A model generated the notes under the pieces. It made no database searches and was not told the origin of the DNA. It saw nothing but the letters and a program-made list of their open reading frames with translations. A stretch of DNA of 57,497 nucleotides, from assembly GCA_028868305.1 (NCBI GenBank), contig JAGWUS010000021.1, positions 1 through 57,497 of the forward strand. The letters are read 5' to 3'. Of this stretch, positions 1-10,701 are shown in pieces (positions within the stretch are counted from its first letter, which is position 1; the number at the start of each line of letters is the position of its first letter). This stretch comes from Burkholderiales bacterium. GTDB taxonomy: Bacteria; Pseudomonadota; Gammaproteobacteria; Burkholderiales; Burkholderiaceae_C. A program made the position numbers and the translations under genes.

Positions 1-261
1 ATCCCCCAGCGCCAGCGCGGTGGTGGTGACGATGCACTGGTCCGCCCGGATGCCAGCCTCCAGCAGAGCTTCCAGCAAACCCTGGCGCTCGGCCACGGTA
101 AATGCCGGGCCTTCGCCGGTGGTGCCAAAGAGGGTGATGCCGTCGCAGCCACAGGCCAGCATGCGCTGTACGTGGGCAATGGCCCTTGGTGTGTCCAGCA
201 GGCCGGTGGCGCTTACCGGTGTGAGGACGGCAGGCCAGAGGCCATGGATAGCAGGGTGCAA
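1..261 (-). CDS. DapA-family lyase/synthase, 5' end only
   Basis: This is the N-terminal part of a dihydrodipicolinate synthase / N-acetylneuraminate lyase family protein; the rest lies left of the window. Reading the minus strand gives HPAIHGLWPAVLTPV, then GLLDTPRAIAHVQRMLACG and CDGITLFGTTGEGP. The GTTGEGP turn is the substrate-carboxylate loop of the DapA TIM barrel. I chose a TTG start because AAAGGG lies about 8 nt upstream of it; an in-frame GTG 39 nt further upstream (position 300) is the alternative. The real substrate (DHDPS, sugar-acid aldolase or other) cannot be decided from this fragment. Confidence 0.75.
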   Translation of the reverse strand, partial: MHPAIHGLWPAVLTPVSATGLLDTPRAIAHVQRMLACGCDGITLFGTTGEGPAFTVAERQGLLEALLEAGIRADQCIVTTTALALGD

Positions 262-346
262 GGCGTCGCCCTTTCTGGCAGCGTGCGCCCCGCGGCGCAC
301 CGGGCTAAATACTAACCTGCAAACACCGCAGCAGAAAATAAGCCCG

Positions 347-393
347 TAGCCCCCGTGGAATATGCACGAGAAGCTACTTATTTAATAGCAAAT
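347..393 (+). repeat. Dispersed GCTA...TAGC repeat, copy 1
   Basis: This intergenic element has the core CCCCCGTGGAATATGC followed by AAGCTAC and AATAGCA. The first 19 bases are identical to a copy inside xdhA (24348-24390), and the tail follows the same pattern with substitutions. It sits between the DapA-family gene and the end of the glucan locus. Confidence 0.7.
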
Positions 394-424
394 CGCTTGC
401 ATGTTACGCTCCGATTCCGGCTGC

Positions 425-2257
425 CTACTGCGCCCAGTAGATGTTGTCTAGGCGAATCTCTGGCATGCCAGTTCTTGCCGCATTTCCAGTGGCCGACCAT
501 ACGTCTGATACGGAGAAGCGCGTCAAAATGTAGCGTAAATCCAGTGTTGGGCTAGCTGCCTTGAATGCCGACAGTGGAATAGACACATCGCACCAGACCG
601 TGCCTGTATTGCAGTAGCCATAGGTTCCATTGGAGACAAGTACAAAGGCGTCGACTGGGCGACCAAGGTCCGTGTCGCTGGAAATGCCAATACGCAAGGA
701 GCCTACATAGGCGGACTTGACGCTGAAGCGAATCGATCCGTTGGCGAAGTTGGACATATTTGCGGTCACCGGAGTCGATGCTGAGGATTGCCACAACAAT
801 CCCCAGCCATAGCCAGCGGTGTTGTTGAAGCCAGAGAGTGAAATGTAATGACTGGCTCCCAATGTGCCGGCCTGATCACCGGACGCGGAATCGCCAGTTA
901 ACGGGTAGCCCAGGGTGAATGTTCCAGCCTGGTAGGCATCGGCGCGCATGCCTGAAGGCCAACCAGTCACTGCCTCGGAATGAATTACAAAGCTGGGTTG
1001 CGTTACCGCGGTGTTCAGCACTGGCGGCACGTAGTACAAGGCAGATGCTTCGTCGCACGGTTTGCTTGTGTCTTTCGCCCAGGTGGCCGTTGGATTCAGG
1101 GACTGTGCGGCGCAACGCGCTTGCCGCGTCACGTTGAAGAGTCCCCAGTTGTCGTCAGATTGCTTCCACGGCTCGTCAAAAGCTTCAAAATACACAATGC
1201 CTTTGGGGCCAGCGTCGCTTCGCGAAGCGATTGCCCAATCCAGCAGGCGGCTGTAGTACATCTTCTGGTTGGCGGGATGTCCCAGGAATTTGTAGCGGCC
1301 AGTTCCACTTGGGTCAGCGGCTTTCCAACCGGTCTCGCCAATGATGATGGGCAAATTGGCACGGCCATTTTTGTCAAGGTAGGCACGCACTGCAGCGTAG
1401 TCACTCTTTGTCTTGCCAATGGCTGCATCCATCATCGCGCTAGCGCGCAGTGCAAGGTTGGTTTGTCCCTTTTGCTGCCAGTCCCAATCGGGTGCCGGAT
1501 CGGCGTCTGCAAAGTTGCTGTACTCCGCATCTTCGATGGAATAAGTGTGGATGGATGCAAAGTCAATCTGGCTAAAAATGTCGGCAGCTTGGTCCGCTGC
1601 ATTGCGGCTACGACCTGCATAGAACACCCAGTTGTCATCGGTGGTGACCGGCTGGGAAATCTGATCCCGCACGGTCTTGATGTAGCCCGCCATGGTTTTT
1701 GTCGAAATGGGCACGAACGACCAGTACACCATCGTTTCATTTCCCACGCTAACGGCCACCACCTGGTTGGGGTAGGTTTTTGCCAAGGTAACACCGCGGG
1801 CCATTTCGTCCTCGTTGCCCGCCTGGATACTGGCGCGTGTTGCTGGGTCCGTTACATACTCAAACGTATTGACGTAGATCCCCAGCATGACCTTGATGTC
1901 CAAGTTGTAGGTCTGTATGACGCGCAGTGTGCGCAAGGCCACCTTGTCGGAGCTGTCAAAAATACGGATCAGTCCAATCCCGGCGGTCACCAGCAGATCC
2001 AGGTCGTCCTTCACCTGTTGGTCTGTGATGACTTCGGTGGCCCGCCCCGCATCGCTTGTTGCCGTCCTAAAGGGAGAGTAAGAAACGGCCTTGCGGGTGG
2101 TAAACGCACTGGGCAAGGCGCGTAGGCCCGTAGCGGACGCTGGCGCAGGACCGCCGTTCATTTGGTCGGTGGTCGTACCGCCACCGCCGCAACCGCCCAG
2201 CATGAGCGCCGCACCTAAACTAAGGGCTGCAGTTGAGAATTTCAGAATTGATTTCAT
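425..2257 (-). CDS. GH17 beta-1,3-glucanase lipoprotein with C-terminal binding-type domain
   Basis: Predicted surface lipoprotein that cleaves (or transglycosylates) beta-1,3-glucan. The signal peptide ends in the lipobox LGGC, giving a lipidated cysteine at about residue 23, followed by a Gly/Thr-rich spacer. A GH17 barrel spans about residues 50-420. The acid/base is probably E174 in SVGNETMVYW and the nucleophile E308 in IIIGETGWKA, both typical GH17 motifs. From about residue 430 a beta-rich domain of about 170 residues looks like a carbohydrate-binding jelly roll, with DNIYW near the end. The start at MKSILKF was chosen because it begins a clean lipoprotein signal; an upstream in-frame start would add five residues. 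It lies 11 bp behind the porin gene and is probably co-transcribed with it under the LacI operator. GH17 also contains beta-1,3-glucosyltransferases, so hydrolysis is inferred. Confidence 0.85.
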   Translation of the reverse strand: MKSILKFSTAALSLGAALMLGGCGGGGTTTDQMNGGPAPASATGLRALPSAFTTRKAVSYSPFRTATSDAGRATEVITDQQVKDDLDLLVTAGIGLIRIFDSSDKVALRTLRVIQTYNLDIKVMLGIYVNTFEYVTDPATRASIQAGNEDEMARGVTLAKTYPNQVVAVSVGNETMVYWSFVPISTKTMAGYIKTVRDQISQPVTTDDNWVFYAGRSRNAADQAADIFSQIDFASIHTYSIEDAEYSNFADADPAPDWDWQQKGQTNLALRASAMMDAAIGKTKSDYAAVRAYLDKNGRANLPIIIGETGWKAADPSGTGRYKFLGHPANQKMYYSRLLDWAIASRSDAGPKGIVYFEAFDEPWKQSDDNWGLFNVTRQARCAAQSLNPTATWAKDTSKPCDEASALYYVPPVLNTAVTQPSFVIHSEAVTGWPSGMRADAYQAGTFTLGYPLTGDSASGDQAGTLGASHYISLSGFNNTAGYGWGLLWQSSASTPVTANMSNFANGSIRFSVKSAYVGSLRIGISSDTDLGRPVDAFVLVSNGTYGYCNTGTVWCDVSIPLSAFKAASPTLDLRYILTRFSVSDVWSATGNAARTGMPEIRLDNIYWAQ

Positions 2258-2268
2258 TTTGTCTTGCC

Positions 2269-3645
2269 TCAAAAGCTGTACACCAGGCCAACTGTCAACC
2301 AGTTGCCATCAGTGGCGATACGTGAGTCCACATTGCTAAAAGATGCGTTGCCCGGCATCGACATGGGCGAGAGTCCTTGCTTTGCGTAGTGCACCATTCC
2401 CACAGTGCCTTCCAGTTGCAGACCCTTTGCATAGTTATATTTCGCACCAAAGGTATTGATCACCGCGGAGTTGTTTTGGCCACGGTCGCTTGGATTCTTG
2501 GTATCGGCTGTGCCCAGGTAAACCATTCCGGTAGAAAAAGTCCACTTGTCCATGCGGTAGCGGAGCCCCAGCATCACGTCAGCAGACACTGCCGAATAGC
2601 CTGGATTGCTGGTCGCAAAAGGGTTGGTGTAATCCACATTAAAGGCAGTGGTCCACTTTGTTGCAGGGTTGAACACCACATCGGCACCATTCCAGTAATT
2701 GCGCCGGATTCCACCTGAAATTTCGATCTGCGCGTTGTATTGGTAGCGCGCCATGATCATCGCGATACTTTGTTTATTGCTGCCAAATTGATTTCCGTTG
2801 GTAGCCACGAAACTATCGTCCAATGAATAAGGTGTCACGCCGCTGAATGGCGCATGGCCCCAGGCGCCAGCGCCGCCATTAGTCGCATCCTGGTACATCG
2901 CGTCAACCACTAAATCGCCCTTGTGGTACTGGGCATAGAGCTCATAAAAAGCGGGCTTCAAGCGTGTGAACTTGGTGTTGCCCTGGTCATAGGTCAGCTC
3001 CAAAAATAGGTCGCCGTCGGCAACGTCAAAATTACGGGTATTTACGCGAATCGCATTGGCCAGCATGCCGTAGCCCGCGCCGCTGGATGCCCACGCTTCT
3101 GATACACCCACGTTGGTGCCATACGGATAGTCAGCCACCGACCATGCGCGTGTCGTCATGGATCCGATACGCACGCTGCCATAGTCTTCGTGGCGCAAGG
3201 CAATGCTCTTGTCGTACCAGTAATCCGGCACATCCACAGTACCTCCATACCGTGTTTCAACAGCGGCACCATCAACCGTGGCGTCGCGCCAGCGCTGGCT
3301 CAACAGGCCCGACAGCTCATAGCCCCCACCCAGGTTGTACTTCGCTCCCAGATACGGCTGAACCTGCCAGAATGTTGTGTCGACCGTCTTGTAGCTCTTG
3401 CCTGGAATGATGGCGTCGGCAGCCTTGATTTGCTTGGACACACCACTGTCAGCGACCTGGCATTTGAGGCAGTAGTTGCCCTGCAACCCAACGGTGGCTT
3501 CCGCAAACCCGGTGAGGCTGAACATGCCGTCAGGACCGAATTCAATGGCATGGCTAGACGCCGACGCAAGCAATAGCGCTGCAGCCAGGCCTGCACGGGC
3601 CGGCCAGACTGGATTCGTCTGCTTGGGAGTAACTCGGTTTTTCAT
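2269..3645 (-). CDS. Outer-membrane porin of the glucan locus
   Basis: Predicted beta-barrel porin of about 458 residues. An N-terminal signal peptide (hydrophobic stretch GLAAALLLASASSHA) is followed by alternating aromatic/polar beta-strand sequence, and the protein ends in VGLVYSF with the terminal phenylalanine recognised by the BAM machinery. The start was set at the ATG of MKNRVTPKQ; a GTG nine bases upstream is possible and neither has a strong Shine-Dalgarno. The gene leads a two-gene operon with the GH17 lipoprotein and sits directly behind a LacI-type palindrome. Because no TonB-dependent receptor is present in the locus, this porin is the best candidate for outer-membrane passage of glucan oligosaccharides. 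An internal CLKC pair near residue 60 of the mature region is unusual for a porin. Substrate specificity is inferred from context only. Confidence 0.75.
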   Translation of the reverse strand: MKNRVTPKQTNPVWPARAGLAAALLLASASSHAIEFGPDGMFSLTGFAEATVGLQGNYCLKCQVADSGVSKQIKAADAIIPGKSYKTVDTTFWQVQPYLGAKYNLGGGYELSGLLSQRWRDATVDGAAVETRYGGTVDVPDYWYDKSIALRHEDYGSVRIGSMTTRAWSVADYPYGTNVGVSEAWASSGAGYGMLANAIRVNTRNFDVADGDLFLELTYDQGNTKFTRLKPAFYELYAQYHKGDLVVDAMYQDATNGGAGAWGHAPFSGVTPYSLDDSFVATNGNQFGSNKQSIAMIMARYQYNAQIEISGGIRRNYWNGADVVFNPATKWTTAFNVDYTNPFATSNPGYSAVSADVMLGLRYRMDKWTFSTGMVYLGTADTKNPSDRGQNNSAVINTFGAKYNYAKGLQLEGTVGMVHYAKQGLSPMSMPGNASFSNVDSRIATDGNWLTVGLVYSF

Positions 3646-3690
3646 TGGATGCACCGTGCGATGTAGAGTGCCTTGCGGGCTGGTTGATCT

Positions 3691-3704
3691 TGAAAGCGCT
3701 TTCA
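3691..3704. promoter_or_regulatory. LacI-type operator 1 (porin/GH17 operon)
   Basis: Perfect 14-bp palindrome TGAAAGCGCTTTCA with a central CG, the form bound by LacI/GalR-family regulators. It lies about 45 bp upstream of the porin start and just downstream of a candidate promoter reading the same way. Identical copies stand before three other units of the locus. Confidence 0.85.
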
Positions 3705-3706
3705 GG

Positions 3707-3736
3707 AGCTTAGCCTAAATTGCGAACTAGCGTCAA
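3707..3736 (-). promoter_or_regulatory. Candidate sigma-70 promoter of the porin operon
   Basis: On the minus strand TTGACG is followed after 18 nt by TAAGCT. The operator begins two bases beyond the -10, so a bound repressor would cover the start site. The -10 is imperfect. Confidence 0.45.
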
Positions 3737-3821
3737 TGCATGGTGTACCGTGTTTTCCCTAGCTTTTGGCAATTATTTGAGCCGCCTATCGCTCGCTTAC
3801 GGGTAAACCAGTATGCCGTTA

Positions 3822-3835
3822 TGAAAGCGCTTTCA
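3822..3835. promoter_or_regulatory. LacI-type operator 2 (GH81/P4H operon)
   Basis: Second exact copy of TGAAAGCGCTTTCA, 45 bp upstream of the GH81 start codon. A possible -10 (TATGCC) lies four bases upstream, but no good -35 is visible. Together with operator 1 it brackets the divergent porin/GH81 intergenic region, 117 bp apart, a spacing that could allow DNA looping. Confidence 0.85.
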
Positions 3836-3880
3836 ATATCATGCTCTTCTAAGAGAAATTACTGCTCAGAGGAACTCATC

Positions 3881-6169
3881 ATGCGAATTTTTGCCCGCTG
3901 CGCCACAGCAGTCTGCGTCGCGCTTTGCGCAATGCACGCCACACAGGCCCAACCGGTCAAGGTGGGCGCCGGGAGCTATTACGCCTCACCCAAGGCAGGT
4001 GACGAGCCACCACCATTGGCGCCATATCGCACCGAGGCGATGCTCAAGCAAGCCGCGCCCACGAATCAGTGGTATTCAACTCTCATATTCAACCCCAAGC
4101 CCGAAGCACTTTTTGCGCACCCGCTAACGGTCAAAACCACGCCGGCCGGGCTGGAACTGGCTTTGCCCAGCAAGCAGGTTGTGCCGACTGATTTTCTTGA
4201 AAATGAGATTCACTATCCACATCGCGATGCCCTGGTTATTTCCCCGGTTGCCTTTGAACCGGGTCCGGCCAAGCTGGCAAGGGCAACGGATTGGGCCATA
4301 GACATTGCAATGGACCATGGCGCCGATCAGATGCAGGTTACCGTAGCGCACGGCAGTCCATACGCGCACATCACACTGTCGCGTGGCGATGTGCGAATCA
4401 AGCTGCCGGCGCCCGGCGAGCGCATAGGCACACCCACGGATGCCCGTGTACTTGCTTTGCGCGTCGGAACAAAGCCATACGCCATTTTTGGACCGTCCGG
4501 TGTGAAATGGGAGCAATTGTCATCCACCGAGTGGGTCGGGCGCCTACCGCCAGGTGCGGGTTATCTGTCGGCCGCAGCGCTTCCGGATGAGCGGCCAGAA
4601 AGCCTTGCCTTGCTCACTCGTCATGCCTATGCATTTCTGCAAGACACGCGGGTCGAATGGCACTTTGACCCCGCGAGTAGCAAAGTTGAAACCACCTTCA
4701 CTGCCAAGACATGTGTGATGGAGGGCCCTGACAATGGGCCACTGCTTGGGCTGTACCCGCACCAATGGTTTGGAAACGCTTCGTTGGAGGGCAAATTGGG
4801 CCCTTCCTACGACAGTATCAGGGGCAAGATCCGCCTACTTGCTGCAAGCCAGTTCAAGATCGAACGCACCTACCACGGCATATTGCCCTATTGGCCAGGT
4901 CTCAAGGATGGCCCTGGGGTCACCGAACTGAGCGAGTTGCTGAAAGTCGACTTCCGCAAACGTCGCGAGCTCATCCCCCTTCGAGAGAACAACGACGATT
5001 GGCGGGTTAGCGAATATTGGCAAGGTAAGGGCTTTACCCGGACCACCGGGCTAGCTGCAGTGGCCGAGCAGCAGGGCGACCTCGCCATGCGCGACCAGCT
5101 CCTGCAGCTGGTCAAGGAACGCATGGAGTGGTGGTTCGGCGGCACGGGCCGCAGCTACTTTCACTATAACAAGGGTCTTGGGACACTGGTCGGGTACCCG
5201 GACGAGTTTTTTTCAGTCAAGGAAATGAACGACCATCACTTCCATTGGTTCTACTGGATCCGCGCGGCTGCAGAGATCACGCTTCGCGATCCAGCCTGGG
5301 GTGCAAAGGACAAATGGGGCGGTATGGTGGACATGATCGTGGCCGATATAGCCACGGCGCAGCGAGGCCGCTCCGACTTTCCGTTCTTGCGTCCTTTTGA
5401 CCCCTACTCAGGTTTCTCAATGGCATCGGGCGTCGGTCTCTACGATTTTGGCAACGGCCAGGAGTCCACCTCCGAGGCGATCGGCGCGTGGGCCAGCCTC
5501 ATTCTTTGGGGCGAGGCCACTGGCAACCGTGAGCTGCGCGACCTCGGCATCTACCTGTACACCACCGAGATCGACGCTGTCAGCCACTACTGGTTTGACA
5601 TCCACGGCCAGGTGTTTCCACCGGAATACAAGAACGTCGAAGCCAGTTGGGTGTTTGGCGGAAGGTATGCCCACAAGACATGGTGGACCGACGAGCCTCG
5701 CCAGACCAAGGGCATCAACCTGCTGCCTGTGACCACGTTCTCCACTTATCTCGGCAGCGATCCCGCCTATGTGAAGCGCAATGTGGGTACATTGAAAGCC
5801 GAAACCGACAGCTACAACGCCATCGGCAAGTTTCCACCCAATCGTCCGCCCAAAGACATCTGGCAGGATGTCTTTGCCAAGTACCTAGCGCTTGCCGATC
5901 CACAAGCTGCGCTGGCACAGTGGGATCGTCATGGCAGCGTAGAAGTGGGCGATACGCGCACCCATGCACTGCACTGGATGCTCAGTTTGCAAGAAATGGG
6001 CACACCAGATTTCAGCACCACGGCAGACACCACGCTGTATTCTGTCTTCAAGCGGCCAGATGGCCGCAAGACCTATGTCGCCTTTAACGCAAGCAAGTCA
6101 CCGATCACCGTGAAATTCAGCGATGGAAAAACGCTGACAGTCGCCCCCGGCGCGTTGGGCAAAATGTAA
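3881..6169 (+). CDS. GH81 endo-beta-1,3-glucanase, exported
   Basis: Endo-acting beta-1,3-glucanase of 762 residues. A signal peptide (MRIFARCATAVCVALCAMHA, cleaved after TQA) sends it across the inner membrane. An N-terminal beta-sandwich region is followed by the alpha/alpha toroid. The motif NDHHFHWFYW holds the likely acid D451, and NGQESTSEAIGAW holds E528 and E532; the D-to-E spacing of 77 and the four-residue E-E spacing agree with what I recall of Thermobifida Lam81A. The start at MRIFARC was chosen because AGAGGA stands upstream, because it starts a proper signal peptide, and because a longer reading would run through the LacI operator. It leads a two-gene operon with the prolyl-hydroxylase gene 12 bp downstream. 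No lipobox is seen, so it is periplasmic or secreted. Confidence 0.9.
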   Translation: MRIFARCATAVCVALCAMHATQAQPVKVGAGSYYASPKAGDEPPPLAPYRTEAMLKQAAPTNQWYSTLIFNPKPEALFAHPLTVKTTPAGLELALPSKQVVPTDFLENEIHYPHRDALVISPVAFEPGPAKLARATDWAIDIAMDHGADQMQVTVAHGSPYAHITLSRGDVRIKLPAPGERIGTPTDARVLALRVGTKPYAIFGPSGVKWEQLSSTEWVGRLPPGAGYLSAAALPDERPESLALLTRHAYAFLQDTRVEWHFDPASSKVETTFTAKTCVMEGPDNGPLLGLYPHQWFGNASLEGKLGPSYDSIRGKIRLLAASQFKIERTYHGILPYWPGLKDGPGVTELSELLKVDFRKRRELIPLRENNDDWRVSEYWQGKGFTRTTGLAAVAEQQGDLAMRDQLLQLVKERMEWWFGGTGRSYFHYNKGLGTLVGYPDEFFSVKEMNDHHFHWFYWIRAAAEITLRDPAWGAKDKWGGMVDMIVADIATAQRGRSDFPFLRPFDPYSGFSMASGVGLYDFGNGQESTSEAIGAWASLILWGEATGNRELRDLGIYLYTTEIDAVSHYWFDIHGQVFPPEYKNVEASWVFGGRYAHKTWWTDEPRQTKGINLLPVTTFSTYLGSDPAYVKRNVGTLKAETDSYNAIGKFPPNRPPKDIWQDVFAKYLALADPQAALAQWDRHGSVEVGDTRTHALHWMLSLQEMGTPDFSTTADTTLYSVFKRPDGRKTYVAFNASKSPITVKFSDGKTLTVAPGALGKM

Positions 6170-6181
6170 TTTGCTTAGGTG

Positions 6182-7036
6182 ATGGCAACGCAACAAGTCA
6201 GCGCCGAATGGCACAGCTGGATTAAAGACAATTTGGTCCGAGGCTGCGATGAGGCATCCATCATCGCAGCCATGGTGCAGGGCGGTATCGACCCGGTTGC
6301 GGCCGGCATCGCGCTGCTGCAAGGTATGTCGAGCCCGGCACAGGGTAATCTGGCATTAGCGCAGCCGTCGGGGTACCACTACACAACCCCTCGATTTCCC
6401 TTGGCAGGGAACATCATCCAGACGCACGACCGTGCAGTTCGTGTTGCCATGCGTATTACGCAACCAGTGGTGGCTGTGTTGGACAGCTTTATGTCGAACG
6501 AGGAATGCGACGAACTGGTGCAGCTGTCACGCGCCAAACTGCAGCGCTCTACGATTGTGGACCCCACGACCGGTCGAGACCGTGTGATTGAAGACCGTAA
6601 AAGCTCGGGCACTTTTTTTACCTTGCATGAAAACCCGTTGGTCGCCCGGCTGGATCAGCGCATTTCAGACGTCATGCGCTGGCCCGTTGAGAATGGCGAA
6701 GGCATTCAGATATTGAACTACCAAATTGGTGGCGAATACAAGAACCATTTTGACTATTTCCCGCCAGAAGATCCTGGCAGTGCAGTGCACCTGGCCAAGG
6801 GTGGCCAGCGAGTTAGTACGCTGGTGATGTACTTGAACGATGTGGAGCAGGGTGGGGAAACCATTTTTCCGTCTATACACTTAGCCGTATCGCCCAAGAA
6901 GGGTTCAGCGGTGTACTTTGAGTACTGCAACGAACTGGGGCAGGTGGACGCCATGTCCTTGCACGGTGGCGTGCCGGTAATTGCGGGAGAGAAATGGATA
7001 GCTACGAAGTGGATGCGGCAGTCTCGCTATTGCTAA
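6182..7036 (+). CDS. Prolyl-4-hydroxylase-like 2OG-Fe(II) dioxygenase
   Basis: Member of the P4H-alpha-type 2-oxoglutarate/Fe(II) oxygenases. The catalytic C-terminal half starts near residue 95. The iron facial triad is visible as H189 and D191 in KNHFDYF and H261 in SLHGGVP, with K271 in GEKWIATKW as the 2-oxoglutarate anchor. QRVSTLVMYLNDVEQGGETIFP is the characteristic strand region before them. The first 90 residues are a helical extension of unknown role. No signal peptide, so cytoplasmic. It follows GH81 by 12 bp and shares its operator. Substrate is unknown: Pseudomonas relatives hydroxylate EF-Tu, but the neighbouring lipoprotein rich in Thr-Pro linkers is an attractive alternative. 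An ATG three bases after an in-frame GTG was taken as start. Confidence 0.85.
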   Translation: MATQQVSAEWHSWIKDNLVRGCDEASIIAAMVQGGIDPVAAGIALLQGMSSPAQGNLALAQPSGYHYTTPRFPLAGNIIQTHDRAVRVAMRITQPVVAVLDSFMSNEECDELVQLSRAKLQRSTIVDPTTGRDRVIEDRKSSGTFFTLHENPLVARLDQRISDVMRWPVENGEGIQILNYQIGGEYKNHFDYFPPEDPGSAVHLAKGGQRVSTLVMYLNDVEQGGETIFPSIHLAVSPKKGSAVYFEYCNELGQVDAMSLHGGVPVIAGEKWIATKWMRQSRYC

Positions 7037-7073
7037 CTAAGACAGAATTGTTTAGCTTGCTGATTTCAACGAA

Positions 7074-7108
7074 AAAAAGCCGCTGACTCAACAAGTCAGC
7101 GGCTTTTT
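7074..7108. terminator. Bidirectional rho-independent terminator
   Basis: Perfect 15-bp stem (AAAAAGCCGCTGACT paired with AGTCAGCGGCTTTTT) around a 5-nt loop, with A and T tracts on both sides. It serves the GH81/P4H operon and the convergent lipoprotein gene. Confidence 0.95.
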
Positions 7109-7120
7109 CCTTGATGGAAT

Positions 7121-9106
<1,986 letters not shown>

Positions 9107-9173
9107 GTGTGTGATCTCCAAAATATTTTTGAATGGGTGAGCGACGGATTTCTGAAATGCCCTCAAAATCGCA

Positions 9174-9187
9174 TGAAAGCGCTTTCA
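9174..9187. promoter_or_regulatory. LacI-type operator 3 (lipoprotein / GH30-lacI intergenic region)
   Basis: Third exact TGAAAGCGCTTTCA, 67 bp upstream of the lipoprotein start codon and 114 bp upstream of the divergent GH30 start. A TAATAT hexamer placed seven bases upstream in the lipoprotein direction could be its -10. The neighbouring inverted repeat GAATATT-N6-AATATTC (9193-9212) is unexplained. Confidence 0.8.
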
Positions 9188-9301
9188 TTGCTGAATATTA
9201 GCGGCAATATTCGCTGGCTATATCAGTGCTTACCCTTGGTTCGCCAGCACACCGTGTAGTAATGCCTTAACAAATTTCTTGCGCTGCAATGGAGATAAAA
9301 C

Positions 9302-10672
9302 TTGGACAAATCAGAAGAACTTTCGTGGTCCCTCTCGTCAAAAGAGGGCGGTGTGATGCTGGCACCACAGCCCGCCTTGAAGCCTTCAGAAGGTGTGGGC
9401 CATCACGGTGCGCGGGTGTGGGTGGACCCAACGCGAAAGTTTCAGGAGCTGGAAGGATTTGGCGGGGCTTTTACCGAAGCTGCGGCAGTTACCTGGATGA
9501 AATTGGGGCCGCAACAAAGAGAAGAAATGCTCAACGCCTACTTCAATCCGCACACAGGCCATGGCTACCGGTTCTGCCGTGTGCATATGAATAGCTGCGA
9601 TTTCGCGCTAGGAAACTACGCACACGCCGAAGTGGCTGGAGACATCACCCTGGAGCATTTCTCGGTTGCCAGAGACGAGCAGGCATTGATACCCTTTATG
9701 CAGGCCGCCCAGAGCGTGGCAGGGGTGCCTATTCGAATACTGGCTTCGCCGTGGAGCCCGCCACCCTGGATGAAGACCAATGGTCAGATGAATGGTGGCG
9801 GCAAGTTGTTGCCCGAGTATCGCGGCGCGTGGGCCCGGTGTTACGTCAAGTTTATTCAGGCCTACGCTGCCCATGGCATTCCGATCTGGGGTGTCTCGGT
9901 GCAAAACGAGCCGATGGCCACGCAGCGCTGGGACTCGTGCATCTACAGCGCCCAAGAGGAACGCGATTTCATACGCGACCACTTGGGACCCGCACTGCAA
10001 CGCGCTGGTTTGGGGCATATCCAGATCGTGATCTGGGATCACAACCGCGACGAAATGGTGGAGCGCTCAAGCGTTGTGTTGGGCGACCCCGAAGCCGCAC
10101 GCTATGTGTGGGGCACTGGGTTCCATTGGTATGGGGAAGACCACTTTGACCATGTGCAACTGGTTCATGATGCCTGGCCAGACAAGAAGCTTCTATTCAC
10201 CGAAGGGTGCCAGGAAGGCGGCCCCCATTTGGGTGAGTGGAACCTTGGCGAGCGCTACGCACGGTCCATGATCAATGACCTGAACCGCTGGACGGTAGGA
10301 TGGATTGACTGGAACTTATTGCTGGACACTACAGGGGGGCCAAACCATGTCGGTAACTTATGTAGCGCGCCAATTTTGGTGAATGCGGAGTGCAATGCGC
10401 TGCTATTCCAAAGTTCCTATGCCTACATCGGTCATTTCTCGCGGTTCGTGCGGGTGGGCGCACGGCGCATCCTGTGTGCATCCAATACGCAAGTCTTGGA
10501 ATGCACCGCATTTGTAAATCTGGACGGCATTACTACGGTGGTCATCATGAACCGGAGCGAGCAATCCCATCAGTTTGCACTGCGCAGCCCTTCGGTGTCT
10601 TGGGACGCCCATCTGCCATCCCGATCCATCGCTACCTATCAATTTACGTGTTCTGGTGCTCTGATAGACTGA
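9302..10672 (+). CDS. GH30 family glucanase/glucosidase, predicted cytoplasmic
   Basis: GH30 retaining glycosidase of 456 residues. The N-terminal strand EGFGGAFTEA is the usual GH30 signature, acid/base E203 lies in SVQNEPMATQ, and nucleophile E301 lies in LLFTEGCQE; a short C-terminal beta domain follows. No signal peptide is present, so unlike many GH30 endo-beta-1,6-glucanases it should act inside the cell on imported oligosaccharides, perhaps on beta-1,6 branches of laminarin. The start is TTG with GGAG six bases upstream; no ATG fits the frame before residue 19. It is 29 bp upstream of the lacI-type gene, so the two are probably one transcript. Beta-1,3-glucosidase activity is an alternative. 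Confidence 0.85.
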   Translation: MDKSEELSWSLSSKEGGVMLAPQPALKPSEGVGHHGARVWVDPTRKFQELEGFGGAFTEAAAVTWMKLGPQQREEMLNAYFNPHTGHGYRFCRVHMNSCDFALGNYAHAEVAGDITLEHFSVARDEQALIPFMQAAQSVAGVPIRILASPWSPPPWMKTNGQMNGGGKLLPEYRGAWARCYVKFIQAYAAHGIPIWGVSVQNEPMATQRWDSCIYSAQEERDFIRDHLGPALQRAGLGHIQIVIWDHNRDEMVERSSVVLGDPEAARYVWGTGFHWYGEDHFDHVQLVHDAWPDKKLLFTEGCQEGGPHLGEWNLGERYARSMINDLNRWTVGWIDWNLLLDTTGGPNHVGNLCSAPILVNAECNALLFQSSYAYIGHFSRFVRVGARRILCASNTQVLECTAFVNLDGITTVVIMNRSEQSHQFALRSPSVSWDAHLPSRSIATYQFTCSGALID

Positions 10673-10701
10673 AAGAAGTACACCACGGAGGCCGTTTTTT
10701 C

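Noticed and set aside
980..2125. 381-codon open frame on the plus strand opposite the GH17 lipoprotein
   Set aside because: It is antisense to a gene with clear GH17 motifs, and its translation has no recognisable domain and unlikely composition.
9228..9240. GCTTACCCTTG shared with 11750-11760 as a second regulatory motif
   Set aside because: Eleven shared bases, but on opposite sides of the operator in the two places; likely chance.
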